Notes: generated from the letters alone by a model not told the origin. Positions 17,017 through 28,824 are shown, numbered from the stretch's first letter. The stretch is DNA of 64,000 bases from Natranaerobius thermophilus JW/NM-WN-LF (GCF_000020005.1 NC_010718.1:563001-627000), one strand, 5' to 3'. A program made the numbers and translations.

Positions 17017-20000
17017 TTACGGTTTTCTTTTAGTTTTATAAACCAAATTATTAATTTTATCAGAAAGCTCTTGCCCAATTTGATCCCAGCAAAAACGCCA
17101 TTCCCAATTATCACCAATGGTTCCTGGAGTATTCATTCTGTGATTACTATTTAATCCTAAAAAATCTTGTAAAGGAATAATTGCTGAGCGGGCATCACTT
17201 TCATATACCATTTCGATGTGTTTCCAGGCGGCATTGATTTGTTCTTGTTGGGAAGAAAATCTCTCACCCAATTCATTTTCAAGCCAACCTACTATAGTGT
17301 CATTGTCGTGAGTTCCAGTGTAGGCTACAGTATTTTTGTTGTACAAGGGGACTCTGAATTTGTGATCTGGCTCGTTATGGATTGCAAATTGTAAAATACT
17401 CATACCAGGATAATCAAATTTTAATTTAAGTTCCTCTACTTCTGAGGTAATTACTCCTAGATCCTCGGCAATTATTTGCGGGTCATACTTATCCTGGAGA
17501 TTACTTTCTATGGTATTAAAAAACTTTTCTCCGGGTCCTTTCACCCATGTGCCATTTACTGCCGTGTCTTCTGAACCAGGTATTTCCCAATAAGCTTCAA
17601 AACCTCTAAAATGGTCAATGCGTACTACATCGGATAACTGCATTAGGACTTTAATTCGTTCAATCCACCACCTGTAATTATCTTGTTCTAGTTCGTTCCA
17701 GTCGTAATGAGGATTGCCCCACAATTGTCCATTTTCACTAAAGTAATCTGGTGGTACTCCAGCCTTTTTTGCCGGTTTACCTTGGGAATCCAACTCAAAG
17801 TAATGTTTTAGTGCCCAAACATCACTGCTATCATGAGCCACGAAAATGGGAAGGTCACCAATAATATGTATATTTTGTTTGTTGGTATAGTTTTTTAATG
17901 AATGCCATTGATTGAAAAATATATACTGCAAAAATTTGTGATAATCAATAGTATTAGCTAATTTTTCTCTGTATTTTGCTAGTGCATGTGGTTTTCTCCA
18001 GATAATTTCTTCATCGTCCCACTGATGCCAAGGTTTATAATTGAAGTGAGCTTTTAATGCCATAAACATAGCGTAATCTTCTAACCAGTAACTGTGCTGA
18101 GAGATAAACTCTCTAAAATCATGGGATTCTTTCCCACCATTATCAATGAAATTTTCGAAGGCAGCTTGTAATAAAGGTTCTTTCAATTGATAAGTCTTTT
18201 CATAGTCGACATAGTTAGTCTGTTTCTGTTGAGCTTCACTAAGTCTATTCTGAGTAAGCAGCCCTTGTTCAGTCAGCTTATCTAAGCTTATTAACAAAGG
18301 ATTTCCGGCAAAAGCAGAAAAGCACTGATAGGGAGAATTTCCGTAACCTGGAGGGTTCAGAGGGAGAATCTGCCAAAATTTTTGACCAGAGTCCCTTAGA
18401 AAATCAACAAATCTGTAGGCTTCTTTACCCAAATCACCAATTCCATAAGGAGAAGGTAATGAAGTAGGGTGAAGTAAAATACCAGCGTTCCTTTCAAAAT
18501 TTGCGTTTCCTTGATATCTATCGGCTAATAGTAACTTGCATTCTAAAGGTTCTAAGGTGATCTCAAGATATCCATCATTGTCAGTCGAAACAATGTTATA
18601 ATCCTCTAAGGGATCTACAAAGCTTTGACCACTATTCGTGCCAGTAACTTCTGAGATATGAATTTTTAGATTCTTTCGTTCTCTGGGATTTCTATTTAGA
18701 ACAATTACAGCTGTATTGTTTAATCTTTTTTGGTGGAATCTATCTTGGTTCTGAGAAATTTTACGTCGATACAGTAAAATGTCCTTATCCAGATCTTGTT
18801 GAGAATCACTGACTGTAGTGACCAGGGAAAAATCGCCAGTTCGTAATACATCGTAGTGGTTTCTTATAGCTGTTAATTTTCTAAACCATGAAACCAATTC
18901 CTGATCCTCATTGCCCCAGGGATAAGTCTTTCGATTGTCAGGGTCTTGATAGCCCTCTAATCCTGCTTCGTCTCCGTAATAAATTGAAGGTATCCCAGGG
19001 AAAGTCATCTGCCAGAGAGTCAACAACTTGAGACGTTTTTTAGCTATACTGTCCAAATCTTCTCTTAAATCATCAGGAGTATTGTCTTTTAAGACAGTCA
19101 AAACCCTTTCGACATCATGACTTCCGAGTAAATTCATGGCTGTGTAAAAATAATCTTCAGGGTAATTTTCCATGAGGGACAAAACTCTTCGAGCAGTCTC
19201 TTGAGAGCTGTTATGATCTAATACAAAATCCAGCATTATGTTTCTTAAAGGATAATTTGTGACTGAATCCAACTCTTTTCCCAATAAATATTGCCTCCGC
19301 CTGTCGTAACTAATTTTATTGGAGGCATCTTCCCACACTTCTCCAATAACAATACTTTCTGGATCTTGAGATTTTAAAGTCTGATAGAAATTTTGTAAAA
19401 ACTCATCAGGGATTTCATCAATTACATCTAATCTCCATCCCTTTGCACCGTGCCGGAACCAGTGCTTTAAAACACTGTTGTCATCACTAATAATAAAGTT
19501 TTGATAATCAGGATTATGTTCTTCTACATTTGGGAGATTGTCAATTCCCCACCAACTTTCGTATTTGTGAGGATGTTCTAAAAAGCGGTACCAATTATAA
19601 TAAGGAGATTCTTTAGATTGATATGCCCCTAATGATGGATAGCTTCCATATTTGTTAAAATAAAGGCTATTACTTCCCGTGTGACTAAAGACACCGTCTA
19701 AGATAACCTTAATGTTCATGTTTTCAGCTTCTTTGCAAAATTGACGAAATTCCTCATTGTTTCCTATCATCGCATCAATTTTGTGATAGTCACCTACATC
19801 ATATCTATGATTGCTTTCCGCTTCGAAAATAGGATTAAAATAGATAATGGAAACACCTAATTTTTTGAGATAAACCAGTTTTTGCCTGACTCCCTCTAAA
19901 TTTCCTCCAAAAAAATCCCATCGCAAAATTTTTCCCTCTTGGTCTCGAACATACAGAGGCGAATTATCCCAGTGGGAATGTAAAAAACTATTTCTCTTAG

Positions 20001-20553
20001 GATTAGATACCGTACCATCTTCATTTCCATTATTAAATCTATCAATAAATATTTGATAAATGACAGCATCTTTTAGCCAATTGGGTATTTGTAAATCTTG
20101 CTCGTGAACAGTTACTTGATAACCTAAAGGTTCTTGGTGACTTTCTTGGCCTGGGCCTCCTGATAATTCCTGATTGTTACCGAAATAAACTTTAGTTTCA
20201 TTACTTACGACTGTAAAAGTATACCAAAATAATCCTGGTGTATCAGGTGATTTGATGGATGCTTCATAAAAATACCCTGTAAGTTCTTCTTTATAAATAC
20301 TACCATTGCCATTATCGTAGTCAATTTGATCGCAGTCATTTTCCGAAATTCCAGTTTGATACATGGGATACGCCACTTTGTTACCTTGATCGTCAATGCA
20401 ATTAGCCAAGACTTGCAGTTCCTTTGGGTTAGTAGTACGAATATAAAGCCTTAATAAGATCTCTTTGTTAATAGAGACTGCTCCAAATGGTTTTCGATAC
20501 AAAGGATTATGGGAGTCATGAAACAGCTTAATAGGTGTTTCCACTATATTCAC
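17017..20553 (-). CDS. Bifunctional GH13 glycogen/maltodextrin hydrolase fused to 4-alpha-glucanotransferase
   Basis: 1178 residues, a fusion of two enzymes. Residues about 1-150 form a beta-rich N-domain. The GH13 barrel (about 155-600) holds all four conserved regions: DGVFSHTG, GWRLDVIDE (nucleophile Asp), GEVWED (acid Glu) and GSHDVER (Asp). From about 685 to the end is a MalQ/GH77 domain with HPTSLPSPYGIGDLG, RIDHFRGFEAYW, AEDLG and YTGTHDNDT. Together they would debranch or trim glycogen stubs and shuffle maltodextrins. It is the last gene of the glg operon; its GTG start overlaps glgP by 26 bases. A second GTG at 20544 has a better ribosome-site distance. Confidence 0.9.
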   Translation of the reverse strand: MNIVETPIKLFHDSHNPLYRKPFGAVSINKEILLRLYIRTTNPKELQVLANCIDDQGNKVAYPMYQTGISENDCDQIDYDNGNGSIYKEELTGYFYEASIKSPDTPGLFWYTFTVVSNETKVYFGNNQELSGGPGQESHQEPLGYQVTVHEQDLQIPNWLKDAVIYQIFIDRFNNGNEDGTVSNPKRNSFLHSHWDNSPLYVRDQEGKILRWDFFGGNLEGVRQKLVYLKKLGVSIIYFNPIFEAESNHRYDVGDYHKIDAMIGNNEEFRQFCKEAENMNIKVILDGVFSHTGSNSLYFNKYGSYPSLGAYQSKESPYYNWYRFLEHPHKYESWWGIDNLPNVEEHNPDYQNFIISDDNSVLKHWFRHGAKGWRLDVIDEIPDEFLQNFYQTLKSQDPESIVIGEVWEDASNKISYDRRRQYLLGKELDSVTNYPLRNIMLDFVLDHNSSQETARRVLSLMENYPEDYFYTAMNLLGSHDVERVLTVLKDNTPDDLREDLDSIAKKRLKLLTLWQMTFPGIPSIYYGDEAGLEGYQDPDNRKTYPWGNEDQELVSWFRKLTAIRNHYDVLRTGDFSLVTTVSDSQQDLDKDILLYRRKISQNQDRFHQKRLNNTAVIVLNRNPRERKNLKIHISEVTGTNSGQSFVDPLEDYNIVSTDNDGYLEITLEPLECKLLLADRYQGNANFERNAGILLHPTSLPSPYGIGDLGKEAYRFVDFLRDSGQKFWQILPLNPPGYGNSPYQCFSAFAGNPLLISLDKLTEQGLLTQNRLSEAQQKQTNYVDYEKTYQLKEPLLQAAFENFIDNGGKESHDFREFISQHSYWLEDYAMFMALKAHFNYKPWHQWDDEEIIWRKPHALAKYREKLANTIDYHKFLQYIFFNQWHSLKNYTNKQNIHIIGDLPIFVAHDSSDVWALKHYFELDSQGKPAKKAGVPPDYFSENGQLWGNPHYDWNELEQDNYRWWIERIKVLMQLSDVVRIDHFRGFEAYWEIPGSEDTAVNGTWVKGPGEKFFNTIESNLQDKYDPQIIAEDLGVITSEVEELKLKFDYPGMSILQFAIHNEPDHKFRVPLYNKNTVAYTGTHDNDTIVGWLENELGERFSSQQEQINAAWKHIEMVYESDARSAIIPLQDFLGLNSNHRMNTPGTIGDNWEWRFCWDQIGQELSDKINNLVYKTKRKP

Positions 20554-23014
20554 CTGCCGGCATTTGAGATGAATCTGCTTGATTTACAGTCATTGTTTTC
20601 AGAGGAGTAGCTTGCCAGATTTTATCTGCGTAGGATTTAATTGTATAATCACTTGAAAACCGCCCTGAATTGGCAATGTTAACAATGGCTTTTTTAAACC
20701 ATTTACTTCGATCTTGATAAGCTTGAGAAACTTTTTGTTGGGCTTCTTCTAATGATGTTAAATCTTTTAAAACAAAATACTCATCATTTCCAAGCAATAG
20801 CGAATCGTAGATATCTCGGAAATTTTCTTCCCCTGGTAAAAAATCAGATACTAATTGATCTAAAATCCTTTTAATTTTTAAATCATTCTCATAGATTTCA
20901 AAAGGACTGTACTCACCATGGTGATAATATTGTAATACTTCTTCAGATTCTAGTCCGAAAACAAAAATATTATCATCTCCAACCGCTTCCCGGATATCAA
21001 TATTGGCTCCATCATTGGTTCCTACTATAATAGAACCGTTCATCATAAACTTCATATTACCGGTACCTGAAGCTTCTTTACTGGCAGTAGAAATTTGCTG
21101 ATTAACATCGCTAGCTGGGATGATTTTTTCGGCTAGGGCTACCCGATAGTTTTCTAGATAAACAATTTTTAACTGATCATTAACTTGAGGATCGTTGTTC
21201 ACCAATTCAGCAATACTGTTGATAAGTTTAATTATCTTTTTTGCATAGTGATACCCAGGAGCTGCCTTGCCAGAGAAGATAAAGGTTCTTGGGTAAAATA
21301 AAGTATTGGGATTTTCTTTAATTTGATTGTAAATTTTTAGTATATGAAGGGCATTCATTAATTGACGCTTGTAAGCATGGAATCTTTTGACTTGCACATC
21401 AAAAATACTGTTAGGATCAACTGTTAGCCCGTTTTCTTTTTTAATAATTTCAGCCAGATCTTGTTTGTTCTCGTGCCTAATTTTTACTAATTGTTCCTGT
21501 AGACCGACATCATCTTGGTGTTTTTCCAAAGCTTCTAATTCTTTTGGTTCTGTAATCCAATTAGTTCCTATATAGTCTGTCACAGTATCAGCTATTTTTG
21601 GGTTAGAAAGCATTAACCAGCGTCTATGAGTTATGCCATTTGTTTTATTCTGGAACTTTTCTGGCATGTATTCATAGAAATTTTTAAATAGTTTTTCTTT
21701 CAACAGTTTAGTATGGAGAGCAGCCACACCATTGACAGTATGACTTCCTGCTAAAGCCAAATGAGCCATTTTAACTCTTCCATGGGCTAAAATAGCCATA
21801 TTTTCGATTCTGTTCCAATCTCCAGGGTATTTATCCCATAAAGATTGGCAAAAGCGTTCGTTTAGTTCGTGAACAATCATATGAATCCTAGGTAGCAAGC
21901 ATTTTATGGTTTCTTCCGGCCATGATTCTAAAGCTTCTGGCAAAGTAGTATGATTAGTAAAGGAGATTGTTCTTTTAGTTAAATCAAAAGCTGTATCCCA
22001 ATCCAAACCCTCTTCGTCCATTAAAATTCTCATTAACTCTGGTATAGCTAGGACAGGATGAGTATCGTTAATATGAACCGATACCTCTTGGGGTAATTCG
22101 TGAATTGATTTTTGCTTTAGTTTGTAATTATCTAAAATACTTTGTAAGGTGGCAGAGACCAAAAAGTATTGTTGTTTCAATCTGAGCACTTTGCCTTCTT
22201 CGTGGCTATCGTCGGGATATAGAAATTCAGAAATAGATTCAATTGATTTTTTGTAATTGAGTACCTGATGACAGCTATTACCATCAATAGGTTTAAAGTA
22301 AAAATCTTGGACTGCGGGTTCGGTATTCCAAAGGCGTAGGGTATTAACCACTTGATTTTTATAACCTATTATTGGTATATCATAAGGGACAGCTAGAATG
22401 GACTCGTAATCTTCATGGTGAAAAGTTAATTTTCCGTTTTGGTGGCTGGAGGTGACTCTGCCTCCGAATTTGATTTCATGAGCGTGGTCACCTCGTCTTA
22501 TTTCCCAAATATTACCTTCTCTTAACCAATTTCCTGGTAATTCCACTTGATATCCATTTACAATTTTTTGGTCAAAGAGTCCATATTTGAAACGAAGGCA
22601 ATGGCCGACAGCGGGAATAGACAGGGCAGACAGAGAGTCGAGAAAATCTGCAGCCAATCTGCCTAAACCACCATTTCCTAATCCCGGGTCTGGTTCCTTT
22701 TGAACTACTTTGTCAAAATCTATTCCTAGTTCTTTGAAAGACTCTTGACAGGTGTCAAGAGCACCGATGCTTAATAAATTTTGCTTTAACATCCTTCCCA
22801 TCAAAAATTCCATAGAGATATAGTGAACTTGGGTTTTATCTTTGTCAGCCATTTGACTATTGGTAGCTACCCAATTATCATTTATTTCTTCTCTGACCAT
22901 TCTCCCCAGAGTTTTATATAGATCCAAATAACTTGCGTTATCGATAGCTTTACCTCGTTCTTTACGTAATTTTTCCTTAAATTCTCTTTTGAATTTATCC
23001 CTTGATTCAAACAT
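20528..23014 (-). CDS. glgP: Glycogen/maltodextrin phosphorylase
   Basis: 828-residue GT35 enzyme that releases glucose-1-phosphate from alpha-glucan ends using phosphate and PLP. The EASGTGNMKFMMNG motif near residue 650 contains the PLP lysine, and GNGGLGRLAADFLDS lies near the N-terminus. Length fits the family. Its ATG overlaps the glgA stop by one base (TAATG), and its end overlaps the fusion gene, so the whole operon is translationally coupled. Confidence 0.96.
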   Translation of the reverse strand: MFESRDKFKREFKEKLRKERGKAIDNASYLDLYKTLGRMVREEINDNWVATNSQMADKDKTQVHYISMEFLMGRMLKQNLLSIGALDTCQESFKELGIDFDKVVQKEPDPGLGNGGLGRLAADFLDSLSALSIPAVGHCLRFKYGLFDQKIVNGYQVELPGNWLREGNIWEIRRGDHAHEIKFGGRVTSSHQNGKLTFHHEDYESILAVPYDIPIIGYKNQVVNTLRLWNTEPAVQDFYFKPIDGNSCHQVLNYKKSIESISEFLYPDDSHEEGKVLRLKQQYFLVSATLQSILDNYKLKQKSIHELPQEVSVHINDTHPVLAIPELMRILMDEEGLDWDTAFDLTKRTISFTNHTTLPEALESWPEETIKCLLPRIHMIVHELNERFCQSLWDKYPGDWNRIENMAILAHGRVKMAHLALAGSHTVNGVAALHTKLLKEKLFKNFYEYMPEKFQNKTNGITHRRWLMLSNPKIADTVTDYIGTNWITEPKELEALEKHQDDVGLQEQLVKIRHENKQDLAEIIKKENGLTVDPNSIFDVQVKRFHAYKRQLMNALHILKIYNQIKENPNTLFYPRTFIFSGKAAPGYHYAKKIIKLINSIAELVNNDPQVNDQLKIVYLENYRVALAEKIIPASDVNQQISTASKEASGTGNMKFMMNGSIIVGTNDGANIDIREAVGDDNIFVFGLESEEVLQYYHHGEYSPFEIYENDLKIKRILDQLVSDFLPGEENFRDIYDSLLLGNDEYFVLKDLTSLEEAQQKVSQAYQDRSKWFKKAIVNIANSGRFSSDYTIKSYADKIWQATPLKTMTVNQADSSQMPAGEYSGNTY

Positions 23015-24504
23015 TATTTAAGATAACTCTCCTTTCTGGTGCTGTTTGTGTTTCTATGTATAAGTTTGTGATACAATTCGATATATTCACAGGCAGATTT
23101 TTCCCAACTAAAATCAATTGTTGTCAAATTATTTATGATTTCCTGCCAAAAAGCTTTTTGGTGATAATATTGTATTGCTTCTTTAATGGTAAATAGCATT
23201 TCATGGGCGTTAAATGATTCGAAAGTGAAACCAATACCTCTTGTACCTTCTTCTGAAATTGACGGATAAACCGTATCATGTAAACCGCCCACTTTTCTAA
23301 CAATGGGAACACTGCCATAACGAATAGCAATTTGTTGTCCTATTCCACAAGGTTCAAATAAAGATGGCATTAAAAATAAATCAGATGCGGCGTATATTTT
23401 TCTGGCCAAACCTTCATCAAACTTAATTTGAGCAGATAAATTTTGATGTTTTTCGGCTAAATAACTAAGATACTGTTCGTAATGAGGATCTCCTGTTCCT
23501 AGAAATACAAATTGGACCTCTTCTGATTCTAATAACTCAGGTAAAACATAAGTTATTAAATCCAATCCTTTTTGTTTTACCAAGCGGTTAATAAATGCTA
23601 TCAAAGGAACACGAGAACTTACAGGTAACCTCAAATCTTCCTGGAGTCTGAGTTTATTAATTAGTTTTTCATTAGTTTTGCCTTCATCAGGGAGATTATA
23701 ATTACGGTAAATATTAACATCAGTTTTTGGATTGTAGTCCTGATAATCGATACCATTTAAGATACCGTATAAATCATCTCTTCGTTTGTGAAGAAGACCA
23801 TCTACTCCCATACCTAATTCAGGGCTTTGAATTTCTTTTGCATAAGTGGGACTAACAGTAGTAATGGCATCGGAGAAAATCAAACCACCCTTTAAGAAAC
23901 TGATTTGGCCATGGTATTCCAAATACTCGGGATCATGTTGTAATTTGTGGTCATGTAAATCAAAAAAATCCTCTAGTACATGTGGTGTAAAAATCCCTTG
24001 ATATTTTAAATTGTGGATTGTCAATATCGTTTTCATCTGATTATAATTAGTTTTATGAGCGTATTTGTATTTTAACAAGGGACTAACCATGGCCGTATGC
24101 CAGTCATTCAAATGTATAATATCTGGATAAAAGTCTAAAAGGGGCATAATATCTAAAATAGCCTTAGAAAAGAAACCAAATTGCTCTGCTTCATCAAAAT
24201 ATCCATAAATATCTTCACGATTAAAGTAATAATCGTTTTCTATAAAATAAAAGGTGACATTGCGAAAATTGTAGCTAGAGACTCTACTTTTTTGGGCTCT
24301 CCATCCTAGAGGTATAATAATGGAATCAATTGGTTGAAATTCACTTTTAAATTGGCTTGGTATTGCAGAATATCCGGGTAATACAACCCTGATGTCTATC
24401 TCTGATTGTTTTTTGATAGCAATGGGGAGTGCTCCCAGAACATCCCCTAAGCCACCGCGTTTTGCGAAGGGACTTGCCTCAGCTGTTGCAACTAATACCT
24501 TCAT
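23014..24504 (-). CDS. glgA: Glycogen synthase (ADP-glucose type)
   Basis: 496-residue GT5 enzyme that adds glucose from ADP-glucose to alpha-1,4-glucan. The N-terminal nucleotide-sugar motif reads AKRGGLGDV, with Arg where most members have Thr in KTGGL. The central LHNLKYQG-like segment and the C-terminal PSLFEPCGIGQ motif with the catalytic Glu are present. It is the fourth gene of the glg operon; GGGGAGG precedes the ATG by about 9 bases. Confidence 0.95.
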   Translation of the reverse strand: MKVLVATAEASPFAKRGGLGDVLGALPIAIKKQSEIDIRVVLPGYSAIPSQFKSEFQPIDSIIIPLGWRAQKSRVSSYNFRNVTFYFIENDYYFNREDIYGYFDEAEQFGFFSKAILDIMPLLDFYPDIIHLNDWHTAMVSPLLKYKYAHKTNYNQMKTILTIHNLKYQGIFTPHVLEDFFDLHDHKLQHDPEYLEYHGQISFLKGGLIFSDAITTVSPTYAKEIQSPELGMGVDGLLHKRRDDLYGILNGIDYQDYNPKTDVNIYRNYNLPDEGKTNEKLINKLRLQEDLRLPVSSRVPLIAFINRLVKQKGLDLITYVLPELLESEEVQFVFLGTGDPHYEQYLSYLAEKHQNLSAQIKFDEGLARKIYAASDLFLMPSLFEPCGIGQQIAIRYGSVPIVRKVGGLHDTVYPSISEEGTRGIGFTFESFNAHEMLFTIKEAIQYYHQKAFWQEIINNLTTIDFSWEKSACEYIELYHKLIHRNTNSTRKESYLK

Positions 24505-24568
24505 TGTTTAGTCCTCCCCTTGGATGAATTATTTTAAGTATCAACACTAAATATAGCAGCGCCTATTA

Positions 24569-25630
24569 TTAAACTCGCGCTTGTTTTGATAAAACTAGAG
24601 GCTTAGTTGATGAATTTATCAATTGCTTATTTTCGGAAATATAAACCTGTTTATCAGCAATTACTTCATTTAATAGCGAGTTTTCATTTATAATAGTCTC
24701 CGGAAAAATTATTGAGTTACTAATTTGAGTTCCTCTTTCTATACTGACTGAATGAAAGATAATGCTGGAGTTGACTTCTCCTTTGATGTGGCAACCTTCA
24801 GCTATCAAGGATTGTGAAATCTCACATCCTTCATAATATCGAGTGGGAGGGAGGTCTCTTTTTTTAGTAACCGGCACTTCCATATTACCAGTAAGCATTT
24901 CCGGTGTTTCTAAAATATTCATGGAAAAGTTAAAATAATTTTCCATATTAGTAATACAATTAAGATTTGGATAGTTAACTTCATTAATTGTTAATCCGTT
25001 ATTTCTGATAGAACTAGTCATAAGATCTGTGATAGATCCATTGAAGTTAGTATAATAATATTCTCTTATTAATTTAACCATTAAACTTTTACTTATTAAG
25101 AAAATTGGATGCATTTGATAGTATCCATCTTCTGATAGATCTTTTGAGTAGCTTGCATAGTCTGTTCCTGGTCTTACATAGGTAATATCTTTTTCTTGTT
25201 TTTTATGAAAGTTTAATAACCACTGAAAATCTATATTTCCCACCAGATTCCCCGGCGCAAATACCAGATAATCCTGATGGCTTTTTTTAATATGATCAAT
25301 ATTTTCGGATAGTAATTGAAAATCAAAATGTCCTAAATTATAGCTGGATTGGGACATTGTGGGTATGAAAATAAATAATCCATCTCGTTTTTTATCTAGT
25401 CCCCATGCTGCTCCTCCCTGTAGGTGGTTGATTAGTGCTCTGTACTTAATAGTAGATAACAGTGCAATATTTTCAATACCAGACTGGACCATGTTGGTCA
25501 AAATAAAGTCAATAAGTCTGAATTTACTCCAAATTGGTAAAGAGGCAATACACCGATTTCGAGTTAAAATCGGTAATTTTCCATCTTGTTCTGGTTTGTT
25601 CAAATAAATTATGCCCATTAAATCTTTCAT
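24569..25630 (-). CDS. glgD: ADP-glucose pyrophosphorylase regulatory-type subunit GlgD
   Basis: 353 residues, homologous to GlgC but with a degraded active site: the GGxGSRL nucleotide loop of GlgC is replaced by [14 protein letters not shown] left-handed beta-helix occupies the C-terminus. In Firmicutes GlgD pairs with GlgC to form a more active heteromer. The frame extends up to 25750, but ATG 25628-25630 with GAGGTG upstream begins the family N-terminus ([11 protein letters not shown]) and overlaps the glgC stop as ATGA. Confidence 0.93.
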   Translation of the reverse strand: MKDLMGIIYLNKPEQDGKLPILTRNRCIASLPIWSKFRLIDFILTNMVQSGIENIALLSTIKYRALINHLQGGAAWGLDKKRDGLFIFIPTMSQSSYNLGHFDFQLLSENIDHIKKSHQDYLVFAPGNLVGNIDFQWLLNFHKKQEKDITYVRPGTDYASYSKDLSEDGYYQMHPIFLISKSLMVKLIREYYYTNFNGSITDLMTSSIRNNGLTINEVNYPNLNCITNMENYFNFSMNILETPEMLTGNMEVPVTKKRDLPPTRYYEGCEISQSLIAEGCHIKGEVNSSIIFHSVSIERGTQISNSIIFPETIINENSLLNEVIADKQVYISENKQLINSSTKPLVLSKQARV

Positions 25631-26796
25631 GTTAACACCTCTTCTAATTTCGTTTCTTGTGTAATTGTTGTATTTTGGGGTACCAGTACTGGTTCTTGAT
25701 GGTTTTCTTGATTTATCGAGGCAAAAGATTTGATATGGCAATTTTGACATGTGATGGCATGTTTGATAGTGGCGTTTTGTTCTACAATGGTGTTTTCCAG
25801 AAGTACGGAATTTTCAACCACAGCATTTTTTTTGATAGTCACTCCCGGAGATAGTACAGAATTTTCTACAGTGCCTTCCAGGTGACAACCTTCACTGATA
25901 ATAGAATTGCGAACCTTTGCAGTTTCACTAATGTATTGTGGTGGGTAAGAGCTGCTTCTGGAGAGAATTGGCCATTCTTGGCAATCAAGTTTTAAAAAGG
26001 GTTTACTGGACAATAGGTCCATGTTGGCATCATAAAAACTTTTTACAGTTCCCACATCTCTCCAATAACCTTGATAAATATAAGAACATAATCTTTCCTC
26101 ATTAGCTAGCATTTGAGGGATAATATCTTTACCAAAATCTCTTGTTGAGGTGGGATTTTGGCTATCTTTTTCTAAATACTCTTTTAGTTTGTCATAATTA
26201 AAAATGTAGATCCCCATGGAAGCTAAATTATTTTTGGGTTGTTGGGGTTTTTCTTCAAATTCGAAGATCTTCCCTTTATTATCTGTATTCATAATTCCAA
26301 AACGATGAGCTTCGCTGTAAGGGACTTCCATTACAGAAATAGTCACAGAAGCTTGAGAAGCAATGTGAAATTGTAGCATTTTTTGATAATCCATTTTATA
26401 GATATGGTCACCTGACAAAATTAACACGTATTTAGGATTGTAAGTCGATAGAAACTCCAGGTTCTGATAGACAGAATCTGCGGTCCCTTTATACCAGCAT
26501 ACCCCGTTTTTTTCTGTATAGGGTGGTAATATATAAACTCCGCTCCACGTACCATGAAGGTCCCAACTCCTTCCCTCACCGATATGAGTATTTAGTTCAA
26601 AGGGTTTGTATTGAATTAATACACCTACCGTGTTAACACCAGAATTTCTACAATTGCTTAAGGTGAAATCGATTATTCTGTATTTTCCGCCAAAAAGGAC
26701 GGCGGGTTTAGCCGTCTCGGAAGTGAGTTCATTTAATCTCGACCCTTTACCACCAGCTAAAATCATGGCGACCCAATCTTGACCATTATTAATCAT
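25627..26796 (-). CDS. glgC: Glucose-1-phosphate adenylyltransferase, catalytic subunit
   Basis: 389-residue enzyme that makes ADP-glucose from ATP and glucose-1-phosphate, the committed step to glycogen. The N-terminal loop [16 protein letters not shown] binds the nucleotide; [15 protein letters not shown] and [11 protein letters not shown] are family motifs; a beta-helix domain ends the protein. It begins 1 base after the glgB stop, with AGAGGAG upstream, and is coupled to glgD by an ATGA overlap. Confidence 0.96.
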   Translation of the reverse strand: MINNGQDWVAMILAGGKGSRLNELTSETAKPAVLFGGKYRIIDFTLSNCRNSGVNTVGVLIQYKPFELNTHIGEGRSWDLHGTWSGVYILPPYTEKNGVCWYKGTADSVYQNLEFLSTYNPKYVLILSGDHIYKMDYQKMLQFHIASQASVTISVMEVPYSEAHRFGIMNTDNKGKIFEFEEKPQQPKNNLASMGIYIFNYDKLKEYLEKDSQNPTSTRDFGKDIIPQMLANEERLCSYIYQGYWRDVGTVKSFYDANMDLLSSKPFLKLDCQEWPILSRSSSYPPQYISETAKVRNSIISEGCHLEGTVENSVLSPGVTIKKNAVVENSVLLENTIVEQNATIKHAITCQNCHIKSFASINQENHQEPVLVPQNTTITQETKLEEVLT

Positions 26797-26797
26797 T

Positions 26798-28720
26798 CTA
26801 ATTCTCCTCTCTAGCTGCCAAAGGTTTTAAAATAAAGGTGGCCAGGGGAGGGATATTAAGTTCAATGGAATACGGGCGATGATGCCATTCAACCTCATGG
26901 GGTTGCAGTTCATCTGAGTTTAAGATGCCGGAACCACCATACTCCTCAGCGTCACTGTTAAATATTTCTTTATAACTCACATCTTTGGGAACTCCAATCC
27001 TGTAACCGTGATATACTTGAGGCGTAAAATTACATACTATAATTAAATGATCCTGGAAATTATACCCCCATCTAATAAAACTGATAATACTTTGACTGTG
27101 ATCATGAGGATCTATCCACTCAAAACCTTTAGATGTATGATCTTGTTCGTAGAGAGCTGGTTCTGTTGTGTAAAGTTGATTTAACTGACGACAGTACTGC
27201 CTCATCTTCCAATGAAATTCAAATTGTAATAGGTTCCAGTCCAATTGCTCTAAGTCTTTCCATTCATCAAATTGCCCCAGTTCTCCACCCATGAATAATA
27301 GTTTTTTTCCTGGGTGACCCATTTGATATCCTAGTAATACTCTTAAATTGGCAAACTTTTGCCAATAATCACCGGGCATTTTATTGAGAAGAGACCTTTT
27401 ACTATGAACTACCTCGTCATGGGACAATGGCAAAACGAAATTTTCGGAAAAAGCGTATAAGAAAGAAAATGTGATATTTTGGTGGTGATGTTTTCGGTGT
27501 ATTGGGTCTTTTTTCATGTACTCTAACATGTCATTCATCCAACCCATATTCCATTTGAAGTTAAAACCTAGCCCACCTGAATATGTAGGTTTACTGACTA
27601 AGGGCCAAGAAGTAGATTCTTCTGCAACCATCATTACATTAGGGAACCGTTCAAAAACAGCTTCGTTTAATGTCCTGAGAAAATTTAATCCTTCTAAATT
27701 TTCTCTGCCTCCGTATTTATTCGGTAACCATTCTTCACCATCTTCTTTACCGTAATCCATATACAAAATACTTGAGACAGCGTCTACTCTAAGACCATCA
27801 ATATGAAAAAGGTCAAACCAGAAAAAAGCATTAGAAACTAAGAAACTGATAACTTCTGGTTTCCCAAGATCGAAGTTATTAGTATCCCATTCAGTATTTT
27901 CAGCCCTGTGGGGATCTTGATATTCAAAAACCGGTGCTCCATCAAAGAGTCTCAAACCGTGACCATCTCTACAGAAATGACAGGGGTTCCAATCCAGAAT
28001 TACCCCGATACCTTCTTGATGACACCGATCTACAAAATACATAAAATCCTTCGGGGTACCATAACGGCTGGTGACAGAAAAATACCCAGTGGCCTGATAA
28101 CCCCACGAACGGTCAAAAGGATGTTCAACAACTGGGAGGAGCTCTATATGAGTGTAGCCCATTTCTTTTACATAATCGACTAAATCGTGGGCTAATTCAC
28201 GATAAGATAAAAAATCTCCATCTTCAGTTTTTTTCCAGCTACCTAAGTGTACTTCGTAAATGGATACAGGTTTTTTTAAAATATTCTCTCGTCTCTTTTT
28301 TCGTTGCCATTCCCTATCTCCCCAGTTATATCCCTCTAGAGAATAAACGATGGATGCTGATTTTGGTCTTTTTTCAGAATAGAAAGCATAGGGATCAGCT
28401 TTCAATAGGGGTTCTCCTCCCCCCTCAGGATAAATTTTATACTTATATAATTCTCCTTCAGTAACTTCTGGTATAAATAATGACCAAATTCCCGAAGTTG
28501 TGATTTTATTCATTGCGTATTGTTCACCATGCCAGTCGTTGAAACTGCCTACAATTTCAATTTTCTTGGCATTAGGTGCCCAGACAGTAAATCGAGTACC
28601 AACAGTTCCTTTCTCATTACTTAAGTGAGCTCCAAATTTACGATAGCTTTCGAAATATGTGCCTTCATGAAAAAGATGAGTTTCAAATTCAGTAATTGTC
28701 TTGGTTTGAACCAAAGTCAT
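26798..28720 (-). CDS. glgB: 1,4-alpha-glucan branching enzyme
   Basis: 640-residue GH13 branching enzyme, first gene of the six-gene glg operon. An N-terminal CBM48 domain (about 30-120, with [18 protein letters not shown]) is followed by the barrel with GLRVDAVSS (nucleophile), AEES (acid Glu) and [10 protein letters not shown], plus the GELGQFDEW segment. It transfers chain ends to alpha-1,6 branches in growing glycogen. Start ATG with AAGGGGAG upstream. The promoter must lie in the about 100 bases before it, but I see no convincing consensus there. Confidence 0.96.
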   Translation of the reverse strand: MTLVQTKTITEFETHLFHEGTYFESYRKFGAHLSNEKGTVGTRFTVWAPNAKKIEIVGSFNDWHGEQYAMNKITTSGIWSLFIPEVTEGELYKYKIYPEGGGEPLLKADPYAFYSEKRPKSASIVYSLEGYNWGDREWQRKKRRENILKKPVSIYEVHLGSWKKTEDGDFLSYRELAHDLVDYVKEMGYTHIELLPVVEHPFDRSWGYQATGYFSVTSRYGTPKDFMYFVDRCHQEGIGVILDWNPCHFCRDGHGLRLFDGAPVFEYQDPHRAENTEWDTNNFDLGKPEVISFLVSNAFFWFDLFHIDGLRVDAVSSILYMDYGKEDGEEWLPNKYGGRENLEGLNFLRTLNEAVFERFPNVMMVAEESTSWPLVSKPTYSGGLGFNFKWNMGWMNDMLEYMKKDPIHRKHHHQNITFSFLYAFSENFVLPLSHDEVVHSKRSLLNKMPGDYWQKFANLRVLLGYQMGHPGKKLLFMGGELGQFDEWKDLEQLDWNLLQFEFHWKMRQYCRQLNQLYTTEPALYEQDHTSKGFEWIDPHDHSQSIISFIRWGYNFQDHLIIVCNFTPQVYHGYRIGVPKDVSYKEIFNSDAEEYGGSGILNSDELQPHEVEWHHRPYSIELNIPPLATFILKPLAAREEN

Positions 28721-28824
28721 ACTCCCCTTTGTAAAGATTGTAAATAAACTTTCAAATACTAATTCTTCCCATAAACATGGTATTTATGTGAAATTTATCA
28801 GCTGTATTTAAATATTTAATCGAT

